64,000 bases of DNA from Leucobacter musarum subsp. musarum (GTDB taxonomy: Bacteria > Actinomycetota > Actinomycetes > Actinomycetales > Microbacteriaceae): the NCBI RefSeq assembly GCF_001273845.1, contig NZ_JHBW01000087.1, positions 372,001 through 436,000 of the forward strand, written 5' to 3'. This document shows, in pieces, positions 10,359-19,634 of this stretch (position 1 is the first letter of the stretch; each line of letters opens with the position of its first letter). Below the pieces are notes generated by a model. That model searched no databases, had not been told where the DNA came from, and was given only the letters and a program-made list of their open reading frames with translations. Made by a program: the position numbers and the translations under genes.

Positions 10359-11555
10359 TCACGACTCGATGACGGTCGCCAACCGCTCCGGGATGGCCGC
10401 AACGTACGCCTCGAGATTGCGACGCGTCTCGGCGACGCTGTCGCCGCCGAACTTCTCGGTCACCGCATCGGCGAGCACGAGCGCCGTCATCGCCTCGGCG
10501 ACGACACCCGCAGCGGGCACCGCCGACACGTCGCTGCGCTGATGGTGCGCCTTCGACGCCTCACCGGTGGCGACATCGACCGTCGGAAGCGCGTGAGGCA
10601 CCGTCGCGATGGGCTTCATGCCGGCACGCACGCGAAGTACCTGCCCAGTGGTCATGCCGCCCTCGATGCCTCCGGCGCGCGTGGTTTCGCGCGCGATGCG
10701 TCCGCCCTCAATATGCAATTCGTCGTGCGCGACCGACCCGCGACGGCGCGTGGTCTCGAAGCCGTCACCGACCTCGACGGCCTTGATCGCCTGGATGCCC
10801 ATGAGGGCGCCGGCCAGACGCGAATCCAGACGACGATCCCAGTGCACGTACGATCCGAGCCCCGGCGGCAACCCGTAGGCGAGCACCTCGACGATGCCAC
10901 CGAGCGTGTCGCCCGACTTCTTCGTGTCGTCCACCTCGGCGACCATGCGAGCGCTCGTCTCCGCGTCGAAGCACCGCAGCGGATCAGCATCGAGCGCGGC
11001 GACATCGTCGGGGCGCGGCAGCGGCGCATCTTCGGGCACGGCGACCTCACCCATCGAGAGCGTGTGGCTCACGAGCCTGATGCCGAGCTCCGCGAGGAAT
11101 GCGCGGGCGACGGCACCGAGCGCGACGCGGGCGGCGGTCTCGCGCGCGCTCGCGCGCTCAAGCACCGGGCGCGCCTCATCGAAGCCGTACTTCTGCATCC
11201 CCGCGAGGTCGGCGTGCCCCGGACGGGGGCGCGTCAATGGCGCACCGCGGCCGCGGGACTTCTCGGAGAGCTCAGTCGCCTCAGCAGACATCACTTCAGT
11301 CCACTTCGGCCACTCCGTGTTGCCGATGCGAATCGCGACGGGGCCGCCGATCGAAACGCCCTGCACCACTCCGCCCGAGACATTGAGTTCGTCTTGCTCG
11401 AACTTCATGCGCGAGCCGCGGCCATAGCCCAGCTTGCGACGAGCGAGATCTTCACGGATCCCGTCAAGCGAAACGGGCACGCCCGCAGGCAGCCCTTCAA
11501 GGACGGCAATCAGTTCGGGGCCGTGAGATTCTCCGGCGGTCAGCCAACGCAGCAT
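10359..11555 (-). CDS. aroC: Chorismate synthase
   Basis: AroC makes chorismate from EPSP with reduced FMN. The 398 residues start with the family hallmark [25 protein letters not shown] and contain [27 protein letters not shown] and the [14 protein letters not shown]-site stretch. The length is normal. A ribosome site (gggagg) lies before the ATG. A 72-base gap separates it from aroE upstream, with no clear terminator. Confidence 0.98.
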   Translation of the reverse strand: MLRWLTAGESHGPELIAVLEGLPAGVPVSLDGIREDLARRKLGYGRGSRMKFEQDELNVSGGVVQGVSIGGPVAIRIGNTEWPKWTEVMSAEATELSEKSRGRGAPLTRPRPGHADLAGMQKYGFDEARPVLERASARETAARVALGAVARAFLAELGIRLVSHTLSMGEVAVPEDAPLPRPDDVAALDADPLRCFDAETSARMVAEVDDTKKSGDTLGGIVEVLAYGLPPGLGSYVHWDRRLDSRLAGALMGIQAIKAVEVGDGFETTRRRGSVAHDELHIEGGRIARETTRAGGIEGGMTTGQVLRVRAGMKPIATVPHALPTVDVATGEASKAHHQRSDVSAVPAAGVVAEAMTALVLADAVTEKFGGDSVAETRRNLEAYVAAIPERLATVIES

Positions 11556-11627
11556 ACCCGCTATCCTCCCACATCACGGCGGCACCAACCGACTCCGCAA
11601 CGCAAGACGGCTCCCCCAGCTGCGACG

Positions 11628-12473
11628 TCAGACTGCGGCGCGCATCGCCCGGAGCACCTCGGCTTCGTTTTCGAGCGGGCGATCCGGATCGCCATTCAGG
11701 AACAGGCGCACCTGCACAAGGGCTTGTTCCACCAGCATCTCCGTGCCAGCAACTGCGGTGCCGCCTGCGGCCCGCCAGCGCGCGGCCAGCGGTGACGGCC
11801 AGGGATCGTAGGCCACGTCGAAGAGGGGCACGGCGAGCAGCGATTCGGGAACATCGATCGTCGCCGCTGCCTGCCCGGGAAGCGCCGAGACGACCAACGT
11901 CGGCGAGGCCCGCAGCGCGTCTACGTGCGCTTCGACGACGAAGGCTGCTCCTCCGGCCCCCGGCGCGTCCCTCGAGAAGCGCGAGACGAGATCGGCCACT
12001 GCTGAGCGATTGCGCGCGCGCACCGTCACGTGCTCTGCTCCCAGACGACGCAACGCCAGAATCGCCGACACAGCCGTTGCGCCAGATCCCAGAACAACGG
12101 CGTTCCTCACGTCGAGCTCCGCGCCAGTAATCGCTGCAGCCAACCCCGCGACATCAGTATTGGCGCCATACCAACCGAGTTCGCGTCGCACCAGCGTATT
12201 CACGACACCACTCTCTCGCGCGACCTCGTCGAGCTCGAACGCGATTCGGTGTGCTTCGACTTTCAGCGGCATCGTGACCGAAAAGCCGAGCCACTCGGAG
12301 CCGCGTTCGGCGAGAAACGCTTCGAGCTCGCGTTCACCGCACTCGATCGCACGATATGCCCAGTCGAGGCCGAGCACCCGATACGCGGCCTCGTGAATGC
12401 GCGGCGAACGCGAGTGGGCGATCGGCGAGCCCAGCACTGCCAGTTGTGCGAGGCTCGCCACCGATGTCGTCAT
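11628..12473 (-). CDS. aroE: Shikimate dehydrogenase
   Basis: AroE reduces 3-dehydroshikimate to shikimate. The 281 residues show the substrate motif GSPIAHSRSPRIHEAAY, the catalytic-lysine stretch SVTMPLKVEAHR, GANTDVAG and the nucleotide-binding VVLGSGATA. The glycine-rich loop is GSGATA rather than the more common GAGG, which occurs in actinobacterial members. I chose the ATG at 12473, one base after the mltG stop; the frame is open upstream inside mltG without likeness. It could make dehydroquinate-related side products but the standard role is likely. Confidence 0.95.
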   Translation of the reverse strand: MTTSVASLAQLAVLGSPIAHSRSPRIHEAAYRVLGLDWAYRAIECGERELEAFLAERGSEWLGFSVTMPLKVEAHRIAFELDEVARESGVVNTLVRRELGWYGANTDVAGLAAAITGAELDVRNAVVLGSGATAVSAILALRRLGAEHVTVRARNRSAVADLVSRFSRDAPGAGGAAFVVEAHVDALRASPTLVVSALPGQAAATIDVPESLLAVPLFDVAYDPWPSPLAARWRAAGGTAVAGTEMLVEQALVQVRLFLNGDPDRPLENEAEVLRAMRAAV

Positions 12474-12474
12474 C

Positions 12475-13584
12475 TCAGTCGCACCGCGTGCCGCCGGCGT
12501 CGCGGTGCGCCGTGCACCATTCGCCGAGTTTCGCCACTGCCGCATCGTGCTCCTCGTTGGTCGTCGAGAACACCGTTTCACCGGTCTCGAGGTTGATGGG
12601 CACGAAGAACAACCACGTGCCATCTGCCGGATGGATCGCGGCATCGATGGCGACGTCACCGGGCAGACCGATCGGCCCCACGGGCAGACCGGGGTTCGCA
12701 TACGTGTTGTAGAGGTTCGATGCGTTCGCGCGCTCTTCCTCGGTGGTCCACACCGTGTGCGTATTCCCCGTACCGTAAGCGACCGTCGCATCCGACTGGA
12801 GCAGCATGCCCTGATCGATGCGGTTCAAGAACACCCGCGCAATCTTCGGGAAGTCGTCGAGATTCGCGCCGGCCTCGCGCTGCACCACCGACGCGAGCGT
12901 GAGCACTCGCCACTCGTCGCCCTCGGGGACGCCGTGCTCGGCAAGCGCCTGCTTCATGCGATCAACCATGGTCTGCACGATCGTCTCGGCCGTGTCGCCG
13001 GGCTCGAACGTGTAGGTCGCCGGGAACAAGAATCCCTCGATGGATGGGAACTGCGCCGGAACTCCGAACTTCGTGGGGTCGGCAATTGCCGCCTCGAAAT
13101 CGGCCATCGGAATGCCGACCACATCGGCCGTCGTCTGCAGCGCGTCCATCGCGGCCATCCCCTCGGGGATCGTGACGGTGAGCTCCATCACATTCGCCGG
13201 ATCGAGCATGGCGTCGAGGGCCGACTGCGCACTCATCTCGAGCTTCAAGCGGTACGTTCCGACTTGGAACTGCACCTCTTCGTCTTGCTCGAGCAGGAGG
13301 TCGTAGAAGGCCTCAGGAGTCTTCACGACGCCCGCCTCGGCGAGGGCATCTGCCACGTCCGAACCGATCTGCCCCGACGTCACCGTGATCAGCACCTCAC
13401 CGTGGCCTTCACCCTCATAGTCGTCCGAGGTCCACCCCAGCGCCTTCGAGATGCCGGAGCCATAGTGCGACCAGAGATAGGCCCCCGCGCCGGCGAGGCC
13501 GCCGAGCAAAAGAACGGTCACGAGCAACGAGATGATGACGCGCCGCCCCGTCTGGCGCTTTTCTTCGCGCGTGCGTGCATTCAT
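12475..13584 (-). CDS. mltG: Endolytic murein transglycosylase MltG (YceG)
   Basis: MltG cuts nascent peptidoglycan glycan strands at the membrane. The 369-residue protein has a positively charged cytoplasmic start, one membrane segment at about residues 15-38, a LysM-like region and the YceG domain. The catalytic glutamate is E237 in TLASVVQREAG. The conserved YNTYANPGLPVGPI and substrate-cleft segments are present. It follows ruvX with overlapping ends and precedes aroE by one base, the order common in actinobacteria. Confidence 0.95.
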   Translation of the reverse strand: MNARTREEKRQTGRRVIISLLVTVLLLGGLAGAGAYLWSHYGSGISKALGWTSDDYEGEGHGEVLITVTSGQIGSDVADALAEAGVVKTPEAFYDLLLEQDEEVQFQVGTYRLKLEMSAQSALDAMLDPANVMELTVTIPEGMAAMDALQTTADVVGIPMADFEAAIADPTKFGVPAQFPSIEGFLFPATYTFEPGDTAETIVQTMVDRMKQALAEHGVPEGDEWRVLTLASVVQREAGANLDDFPKIARVFLNRIDQGMLLQSDATVAYGTGNTHTVWTTEEERANASNLYNTYANPGLPVGPIGLPGDVAIDAAIHPADGTWLFFVPINLETGETVFSTTNEEHDAAVAKLGEWCTAHRDAGGTRCD

Positions 13585-14150
13585 TCCGTGGCCTCCTCGG
13601 TCACTGGTGTGTGCATTTCAGCGGACGTGTCGCTCACGTCAGCCAGATCTTCTCGAGCCTGTTCGGCCGTCTCGTCGACACCGGGCAGCAGCACCGGATC
13701 GCCGGGCGCCGTGCCCCGCGCCCGCTCGATATCGAGCGCGTGCTGCAGAATCACCACGGCTGCCGCCTGGTCGATGATGGAACGACTCTGTTTGGTCTTC
13801 TTGCCCGCTTGCCGCAGTTGACCCTGCGCGGACACCGTCGACAGCCGCTCGTCGACGAGACGCACTGCGATAGCATGCGGTCGCAGGTGAGCCGCCAACC
13901 GCCCGGCAAACGCCTCGGCGTCTTCGGTCGAAAGTGTGCGCTCGCCGCGCAGATTCAACGGGAGCCCGACCACTGCTTCAAACGCATCGAGATCGCTCGC
14001 GATGGCCGTGATGCGATCCAAGTCGGCCGTGCCCGACCTCTCACGGGGCACGGTCTCGACCGGAGTCGCAAGCATGCCGTGGCGGTCGCTTCGAGCAACA
14101 CCGATGCGGGCCTTGCCCACATCGATGCCGATACGCACGCCGACACGCAC
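13581..14150 (-). CDS. ruvX: RuvX/YqgF Holliday junction resolvase-like RNase H fold protein
   Basis: RuvX/YqgF proteins process pre-16S rRNA ends and have resolvase-like activity. Present are the N-terminal IGIDVGKARIGVARSD motif with the first catalytic aspartate, VVGLPLNLRGE, RLVDERLST with the catalytic acidic residue, and the SIIDQAAAVVILQHAL end with the last aspartate. Residues from about 140 form an acidic extra tail. The gene starts two bases after alaS and overlaps mltG. Confidence 0.95.
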   Translation of the reverse strand: MRVGVRIGIDVGKARIGVARSDRHGMLATPVETVPRERSGTADLDRITAIASDLDAFEAVVGLPLNLRGERTLSTEDAEAFAGRLAAHLRPHAIAVRLVDERLSTVSAQGQLRQAGKKTKQSRSIIDQAAAVVILQHALDIERARGTAPGDPVLLPGVDETAEQAREDLADVSDTSAEMHTPVTEEATE

Positions 14151-14152
14151 CG

Positions 14153-16807
14153 TCAGCCGACCAGGCTCCGGCGGATCTCAGCCAGGGCGGCATCGATCTG
14201 CGAGACGTCGGTGCCGCCGCCCTGGGCGAGGTCGTCCTTCCCGCCGCCGCCGCCGCCGAGCACCTGAGCACCGACGCGCACGAGCGCCCCGGCCTTCGCG
14301 CCGGCGTCACGGCCCGCAGGGGTCGTTGCGGCGATGACCACGGGCTTTCCGGCGGCATCACCGGCGAGCACGACGACACCCGCTTCGGCGCCAAGCTGCT
14401 CGCGCACGCGCAGTGCCAAGCCGCGAATATCGTCTGCCGACCCGACCGATCCCAGGGAGGCGATCACGGCGCGAACACTGCCGAGCTGCTCGGCGTTCGC
14501 GAGCAGCTGCGGAACGCGCTGACTGAGCTTCTCAGCTTCGAGGGCGGCGATCTTCTTCTCGGCCGCGCGCAACTGCGACCCCAGATCTTGCACCTTCGAG
14601 ACGAGCTCGGTGCGCGGTACTTTCAACCCGCCCGTGAGCTGCTGCACGATTGCGCGCTCTGCGGCGAAGTTGCGGAACGCCTCGATACCGACGAGCGACT
14701 CCACACGACGGTTCGTCGAACCGACGGAGCTCTCCGAGATCAGATTGATCATGCCGATCTCCGACGAGCTCGCCACGTGCGTGCCCGCACAAAGTTCACG
14801 CGACCACGGGCCGCCGATGTCGACGACGCGCACGCGGTCGCCGTACTTCTCACCGAACAGCGCCATTGCGCCGAGCGCCTTCGCATCGTCGAGTGCCATT
14901 TCGCGCGTGACGACTTCGAAGTCAGAGCGGATGGCGAGGTTCGAGATCTCCTCGATCTCGCTCTTCGTTTCCGTAGACAGCGCCTCGGAATGCGTGAAGT
15001 CGAGACGCAGATACCCCGCCTTGTTGTACGAGCCCGCCTGGTGGGCGCCCTGGCCGAGTACTTCGCGAAGCGCCGCGTGCACGATGTGGGTACCGGAGTG
15101 GGCCTGCGTGGCGCCGCGACGGTACTCGGCATCGACACGCGTCTCGGCGCGTGCATCGACGCCGATCGTACCGATCGTCACCTTGACCGTGTGCACGATG
15201 AGGCCAGGCACCGGCTTCTGCACGTCGAGCACCTCGGCTTCGAATCCGTCGCCCACGATGAGCCCCTGATCCGAATCCTGGCCACCCGACTCCGCGAAGA
15301 GCGCGGTCTCTGACAGCACCAATTCGGCAACGTCGCCCTCGCGGGCTTCGCGCACGGGGGCACCATCGACGACGATGCCGAGGACCTTGCCCTCGTGTAC
15401 GAGCTCGTCATACCCCGTGAAGAGCGTCTCGCCCAGACCGCGCAACTCCTTGTAGACGGACAGATCGGCGCGCTGCCCCTTCTTCGCCTTCGCATCGGCT
15501 TTGGCGCGATCCCGCTGCTCCTGCATGAGCGACGAGAACACCTCAGCGTCGACCGGCACACCGGCTTCTTCGGCGATCTCGAGCGTGAGCTCGATCGGGA
15601 AGCCGTGCGTGTCGTGAAGCAGGAAGGCGGTGTCGCCGGGCACACTCGAGCTTGCACTCTTCGCGGCGTCGACCGCAGTGTCCAAGATCTGGATGCCCGA
15701 GGCGAGGGTGCGCAAGAAGGTCTTCTCCTCGGCGTATGCGACCCGTGAGATGAAGTCGAAGTCGTTGGCGACCGCCGGGTAGCCCCCGGCCATCGCGTCG
15801 CGCGACACCGGGAAGAGCTCGGCAAAGCTGGGCCCTTCGACACCGAGCAGGCGCATGGAGAGCGTGACCCGGCGCAGCAAACGGCGCAAGATGTAGCCGC
15901 GGCCCTCATTCGACGGCGTCACACCATCGGCGATCAGCATGAGGCCGCTGCGCACGTGATCGGCGATGACGCGCAACCGCACATCATCGGTGTGATCCGC
16001 ACCGTAAGTCTTGCCGGCGATCTGGGCAGCACGATCGAGCACCGGGCGCACCTGGTCGATCTCGTACATGTTCTGCACGCCCTGCTTGATGAACGCGACG
16101 CGCTCAAGGCCCATGCCCGTATCGATGTTCTTCTTCGGCAGTTCACCGACGATGTCGAAATCGACCTTCGATCGCACGTTCGTGATCTGGTACTGCATGA
16201 ACACGAGGTTCCAGATCTCGACATAGCGGTCGTCATCCGTCGCCGGGCCGCCATCGATGCCGTACTCCGGCCCCAGATCGAAGAAGATCTCGGAGCAGGG
16301 GCCAGCCGGGCCGGGCTGCCCGGTCGACCAGTAGTTGGTGTCCTTGCCGAGCTTCTGAATGCGCTCGTCGGGCAGCGTCGAGTGCTGCTGCCAGAGGGCG
16401 AGCGCCTCATCATCTTCTTCGTAGACGGTGACCCAAAGGTCCTTTGCGTCGAAGCCCAGGCCACCATCGGCCTCACTCGAGGTCAGCAACTCCCACGCGA
16501 AGCGGATCGCATCTTCCTTGAAGTAGTCACCGAAGGAGAAGTTGCCGCACATCTGGAAGAACGTGCCGTGACGCGGGGTCTTGCCCACTTCTTCGATGTC
16601 GTTCGTACGGATGCACTTCTGCACGCTCGTCGCGCGCGGGAAGGGCGCGGGAACGATTCCCGACAGATACGGCACGAAGGGCACCATGCCGGCGACCGTG
16701 AACATGAGGCTGGGGTCATCGCTGATGAGCGATGCTGAAGGAACAACCGAGTGCCCCTTCTTCTCGAAGAAGTCGAGCCAGCGACGGTGAATTTCAGCGG
16801 TCTGCAT
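14153..16807 (-). CDS. alaS: Alanyl-tRNA synthetase
   Basis: AlaRS charges tRNA-Ala and edits mis-serylated tRNA. The 884 residues contain the class II core (from MQTAEIHRRWLDFFEKKGH; GNFSFGDYFKEDA), the editing-site motif AHSGTHIVHAALRE and the CAGTHV zinc motif, then the coiled-coil and glycine-rich C-Ala region ending in DLAQGGGTDVSQIDAA. I chose the ATG at 16807 because the open frame upstream (56 codons) lacks family likeness. A 61-base gap separates it from the small membrane protein gene upstream. Confidence 0.98.
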   Translation of the reverse strand: MQTAEIHRRWLDFFEKKGHSVVPSASLISDDPSLMFTVAGMVPFVPYLSGIVPAPFPRATSVQKCIRTNDIEEVGKTPRHGTFFQMCGNFSFGDYFKEDAIRFAWELLTSSEADGGLGFDAKDLWVTVYEEDDEALALWQQHSTLPDERIQKLGKDTNYWSTGQPGPAGPCSEIFFDLGPEYGIDGGPATDDDRYVEIWNLVFMQYQITNVRSKVDFDIVGELPKKNIDTGMGLERVAFIKQGVQNMYEIDQVRPVLDRAAQIAGKTYGADHTDDVRLRVIADHVRSGLMLIADGVTPSNEGRGYILRRLLRRVTLSMRLLGVEGPSFAELFPVSRDAMAGGYPAVANDFDFISRVAYAEEKTFLRTLASGIQILDTAVDAAKSASSSVPGDTAFLLHDTHGFPIELTLEIAEEAGVPVDAEVFSSLMQEQRDRAKADAKAKKGQRADLSVYKELRGLGETLFTGYDELVHEGKVLGIVVDGAPVREAREGDVAELVLSETALFAESGGQDSDQGLIVGDGFEAEVLDVQKPVPGLIVHTVKVTIGTIGVDARAETRVDAEYRRGATQAHSGTHIVHAALREVLGQGAHQAGSYNKAGYLRLDFTHSEALSTETKSEIEEISNLAIRSDFEVVTREMALDDAKALGAMALFGEKYGDRVRVVDIGGPWSRELCAGTHVASSSEIGMINLISESSVGSTNRRVESLVGIEAFRNFAAERAIVQQLTGGLKVPRTELVSKVQDLGSQLRAAEKKIAALEAEKLSQRVPQLLANAEQLGSVRAVIASLGSVGSADDIRGLALRVREQLGAEAGVVVLAGDAAGKPVVIAATTPAGRDAGAKAGALVRVGAQVLGGGGGGKDDLAQGGGTDVSQIDAALAEIRRSLVG

Positions 16808-16868
16808 CCGGGGTCCTTCTGTGGAAGTCAGTGGTGAAGTACGTGGGGTGGAGTGCCGGGGTGCGGGA

Positions 16869-17090
16869 TCAGCCGCGCTCGCGCAGGGCGTCGCCCAATT
16901 CAGCTGCGTCAGCCTCCGAGAGCTCCTCGTCAGCCTCGGCTTCATAGCCCGCGGTGAAGGCGCGGCCGAACTCATCCACTCCGCGATTCACGCGAGCGAA
17001 GAAACGACGCCCCTCAGGAGTCTGATTGACGAAGTGCGCACCGACGAATCCCAGCGCGACTCCGGTGACCAGCCAGAACAGCTTGCCCAT
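16869..17090 (-). CDS. Small single-span membrane protein between rpsD and alaS
   Basis: This 73-residue protein begins MGKLFWLVTGVALGFVGAHFVNQTPEGRRFF, one membrane span at about residues 4-20, followed by an amphipathic, glutamate- and alanine-rich soluble tail ending ELGDALRERG. I recall similar short proteins at this place in related actinobacteria, but no function. The ATG at 17090 was chosen because it starts at the membrane segment; the open frame upstream lacks sense. It may be co-transcribed with alaS. Confidence 0.75.
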   Translation of the reverse strand: MGKLFWLVTGVALGFVGAHFVNQTPEGRRFFARVNRGVDEFGRAFTAGYEAEADEELSEADAAELGDALRERG

Positions 17091-17213
17091 GTCTCGATCC
17101 TCCCAACGGCAGCGGTCGCGCCCAACGGCGCTCGTGCAACGGCACCCAACAAGCTTAGCGGGTGGGCCGTTCGGTCTCGGGTACCCCTCACAGCCGTTGG
17201 GGCCCATAGACGA

Positions 17214-17250
17214 CGAAGGGGGCGCCGGATCGAATCCGGCGCCCCCTTCG
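17214..17250 (-). terminator. Terminator after rpsD
   Basis: A perfect 17-base inverted repeat (cgaagggggcgccggat with its complement) around a 3-base loop starts 18 bases past the rpsD stop. No T-run follows on the minus strand. It isolates rpsD from the alaS unit. Confidence 0.85.
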
Positions 17251-17268
17251 AGCGGAGTGTACTGAGGC

Positions 17269-17898
17269 TTAGCGGCCCGAGTAGTACTCGACGACGAGCT
17301 GCACTTCGCAGGTCACGGGGACCTCAACGCGCTTCGGGCGGCGCACGAGACGCGCCTGGAGCTTGTCGAGCTCGACCTCGAGGTAGCCCGGAACGTTCGG
17401 GAGAACCTCGGCGTGGCCGCCGGCTGCAGCGACCTGGAACGGCTCGATGGCCTCCGAGCGTGCCTTGACGTGAATGAGCTGCCCCGGCTTCACGCGGAAG
17501 GAGGGACGATCGACGATCTTGCCGTCGACCAGGATGTGGCGGTGCACGACGAGCTGGCGCGCCTGCGCCGTGGTGCGTGCAAAGCCTGCGCGGAGCACGA
17601 GTGCGTCAAGACGCATCTCGAGCAGCTCGACCAGGTTCTCACCGGTCAGGCCGTCCTGGCGGCGGGCTTCCTTGAACGCAATGGTGAGCTGCTTTTCGCG
17701 GATGCCGTACTGGGCGCGAAGACGCTGCTTCTCGCGCAGACGAACGGCGTAGTCGCTGTCGCTCTTGCGCTTGGTGCGACCGTGCTGGCCGGGGCCATAG
17801 GGGCGCTTCTCGAGGTAGCGCGCAGCCTTGGGGGTCAGCGCGATCCCGAGCGAACGGGAAAGTCGGGTCTGGGAACGAGTACGCGACGTAGTCGACAC
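17269..17898 (-). CDS. rpsD: 30S ribosomal protein S4
   Basis: S4 nucleates assembly of the 30S body. The 209 residues start with SRTRSQTRLSRSLGIALTPKAARY, carry the KRPYGPGQHG stretch and the S4 RNA-binding domain (RLDALVLRAGFARTTAQARQ, VVHRHILVDGKIVDRPS), and end in VVEYYSGR. The cysteines of zinc-type S4 are absent, so this is the C-minus form. The GTG at 17898 follows gaaaggacccac. rpsD stands alone here, outside the rpsM-rpsK-rpoA operon, with its own long leader and terminator. Confidence 0.98.
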   Translation of the reverse strand: MSTTSRTRSQTRLSRSLGIALTPKAARYLEKRPYGPGQHGRTKRKSDSDYAVRLREKQRLRAQYGIREKQLTIAFKEARRQDGLTGENLVELLEMRLDALVLRAGFARTTAQARQLVVHRHILVDGKIVDRPSFRVKPGQLIHVKARSEAIEPFQVAAAGGHAEVLPNVPGYLEVELDKLQARLVRRPKRVEVPVTCEVQLVVEYYSGR

Positions 17899-18062
17899 GT
17901 GGGTCCTTTCGGGTTTTCTGTCAATCACAGTGCATGCTCGCGCACGCACAGGTTCTCTCGGCCAGGCTGTGCCCGCATCAACGAGTGATGCACGCGACAC
18001 AACGAACCGTTGTTCGGTGAGGGAACGACCAGCGCAGAAACCCGGCTACAGGGCGACTGCCG

Positions 18063-18098
18063 TTTGCTTCTCACCTGCAGCCTGCAGTGAAAAGCAAA
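18063..18098 (-). promoter_or_regulatory. Strong hairpin in the rpsD 5' leader
   Basis: On the plus strand tttgcttctca, one unpaired c, ctgca, a 3-base loop, tgcag and tgaaaagcaaa form a 16-pair stem with one wobble pair. It lies about 165 bases before the rpsD start and just after the putative promoter. No T-run follows, so it looks less like a terminator than a leader structure. S4 controls its own mRNA in some bacteria; a link here is inference. Confidence 0.5.
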
Positions 18099-18114
18099 GT
18101 TGGCCAAGGAAGAT

Positions 18115-18120
18115 CTTATC
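18115..18120 (-). promoter_or_regulatory. Candidate -10 box of rpsD
   Basis: GATAAG (minus strand), in the wider GATAAGAT context, would start transcription near 18108 and give a leader of about 210 bases before the rpsD GTG. No clear -35 is seen. Confidence 0.4.
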
Positions 18121-18147
18121 ACTGATTCGGCGTCGACGCCGAACCGC

Positions 18148-19491
18148 CTAACTTGGGTCGCCGCTCGAGCCTCGAGTGATCCGACGAAGCTTCTCGAGAC
18201 GATCCGACACTTCCCGCTCGTTCCCGTGCTGAGTCGGGGCGTAGTAGACGCGATCTCGCAACTCGTCGGGAAGGTATTGCTGAGTGGAAACGCCGCGGGG
18301 GTCGCTGTGGGGATACCGATAGCCCTTTCCGTGCCCCATGCGCTTCGCACCCGGATAGTGGGCGTCGCGCAGATGTTTGGGCACGAGACCGAAGCGGCCG
18401 GCCTTCACATCGGAGATCGCGGCGTCGATGGCGCTGATGACGGCGTTCGACTTCGGCGCCGTCGCGATGTAGATGGTCGCTTCGGCGAGCGGGATGCGCG
18501 CCTCGGGAAGCCCGATGAGTTGCGTGGCCTCTGCGGCGGCCACCGCGATCTGCAGAGCCTGCGGATCCGCCATTCCCACGTCTTCCGCAGCGTGCACCAT
18601 CAGTCGGCGCGCAATGAAGCGGGGATCCTCCCCCGCCTCGATCATGCGCGCGAGATAGTGGATGGCCGCGTCGGGGTCGGAGCCGCGCATCGACTTGATG
18701 AACGCACTGATGACGTCGTAGTGCTGATCGCCGTTCCGGTCGTAGCGCAAGAGAGCGCGATCAATCGAGACGGCGACGGTCTCTGCCGTGACCACCGGTC
18801 GTTGTTCGCCCTCCGCACTCGCGATCGCGGAAGCACCGGCGGCTTCGAGCCCGGTCAAGACACGGCGCGCATCGCCCGAGGCGAGCTGCACCAGCGCGTC
18901 GATCGCCTCGTCATCGACATCGACGGCATCGTTGAGTCCGCGAGGATCATGCACAGCGCGCTCGAGCAGCGTGCGCAAGTCGGCGTCTTCAAGCGGCTCG
19001 AGCGTGAGCAGGAGCGACCGAGAGAGCAAGGGGCTGATCACCGAGAACGACGGGTTCTCCGTGGTCGCGGCGACGAGCGTCACCCATCCGTTCTCGACGC
19101 CGGGTAGCAACGCATCCTGCTGCGCCTTGGTGAAACGATGAATCTCATCGAGAAAGAGAACGGTCGCGATCTGATACAGGTCTCGGTCGTTCAGCGCCCG
19201 CTCCATCACGGTGCGCACGTCCTTAATACCCGCCGTGATCGCCGACAGCTCGACGAATCGTCGGCCGCTCGAATGCGCGATCGCCTGCGCCAGCGTGGTC
19301 TTGCCGGTACCCGGCGGGCCCCAAAGAATCACCGACACCGCTCCGCCACCGCCTTCGGCGTCTGCAGCCAACGTGCGCAACGGCGACCCGGGCTTCAGCA
19401 GATGCTGCTGCCCGACGACCTCGTCGAGCGATTGCGGGCGCATGCGCACCGCGAGCGGCGCAGTCTGCGCGGGTACGGGTCGGGCTTGCAC
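18148..19491 (-). CDS. rarA: Replication-associated recombination protein RarA (MgsA family AAA+ ATPase)
   Basis: RarA acts at stalled replication forks. The 447 residues show the clamp-loader-like AAA+ core: [15 protein letters not shown], Walker A GPPGTGKT (58-65), Walker B FLDEIHRF (DE at 116-117), sensor 1 TENPSF, then the helical tetramerisation part with [29 protein letters not shown] and the C-terminal [15 protein letters not shown]. The gene is divergent from the DUF349 gene and ends about 250 bases before rpsD. Confidence 0.95.
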   Translation of the reverse strand: MQARPVPAQTAPLAVRMRPQSLDEVVGQQHLLKPGSPLRTLAADAEGGGGAVSVILWGPPGTGKTTLAQAIAHSSGRRFVELSAITAGIKDVRTVMERALNDRDLYQIATVLFLDEIHRFTKAQQDALLPGVENGWVTLVAATTENPSFSVISPLLSRSLLLTLEPLEDADLRTLLERAVHDPRGLNDAVDVDDEAIDALVQLASGDARRVLTGLEAAGASAIASAEGEQRPVVTAETVAVSIDRALLRYDRNGDQHYDVISAFIKSMRGSDPDAAIHYLARMIEAGEDPRFIARRLMVHAAEDVGMADPQALQIAVAAAEATQLIGLPEARIPLAEATIYIATAPKSNAVISAIDAAISDVKAGRFGLVPKHLRDAHYPGAKRMGHGKGYRYPHSDPRGVSTQQYLPDELRDRVYYAPTQHGNEREVSDRLEKLRRITRGSSGDPS

Positions 19492-19560
19492 GCCTCCATC
19501 GTAACGAGCGCGGGATCACCTCCGTTCGAACTCCTCCCGGCGCTCGGGTTCTCAGCCGCG

Positions 19561-19575
19561 CACTATGGCATAGTG
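19561..19575. repeat. Perfect 7-1-7 palindrome between rarA and the DUF349 gene
   Basis: cactatg-g-catagtg lies in the 143-base divergent gap. The same bases offer a -10-like catagt for the plus-strand gene, with aggtga ahead of the GTG at 19635, so the palindrome would overlap a promoter. A regulator site is possible; chance cannot be excluded. Confidence 0.45.
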
Positions 19576-19634
19576 GGGGTGACTATTCCGTCTGGCCGGA
19601 ACCCCGGCCCCACACACGACAGGTGAGCAGAATC

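Noticed and set aside
12397..13821. A 474-codon plus-strand frame opposite mltG and ruvX
   Set aside because: Antisense shadow. The opposite strand carries intact mltG and ruvX.
17899..18147. A tRNA gene in the rpsD leader region
   Set aside because: Some tRNA-like words (ggttcg, tgtagcc) occur, but I cannot fold a cloverleaf with a T-loop and acceptor stem.
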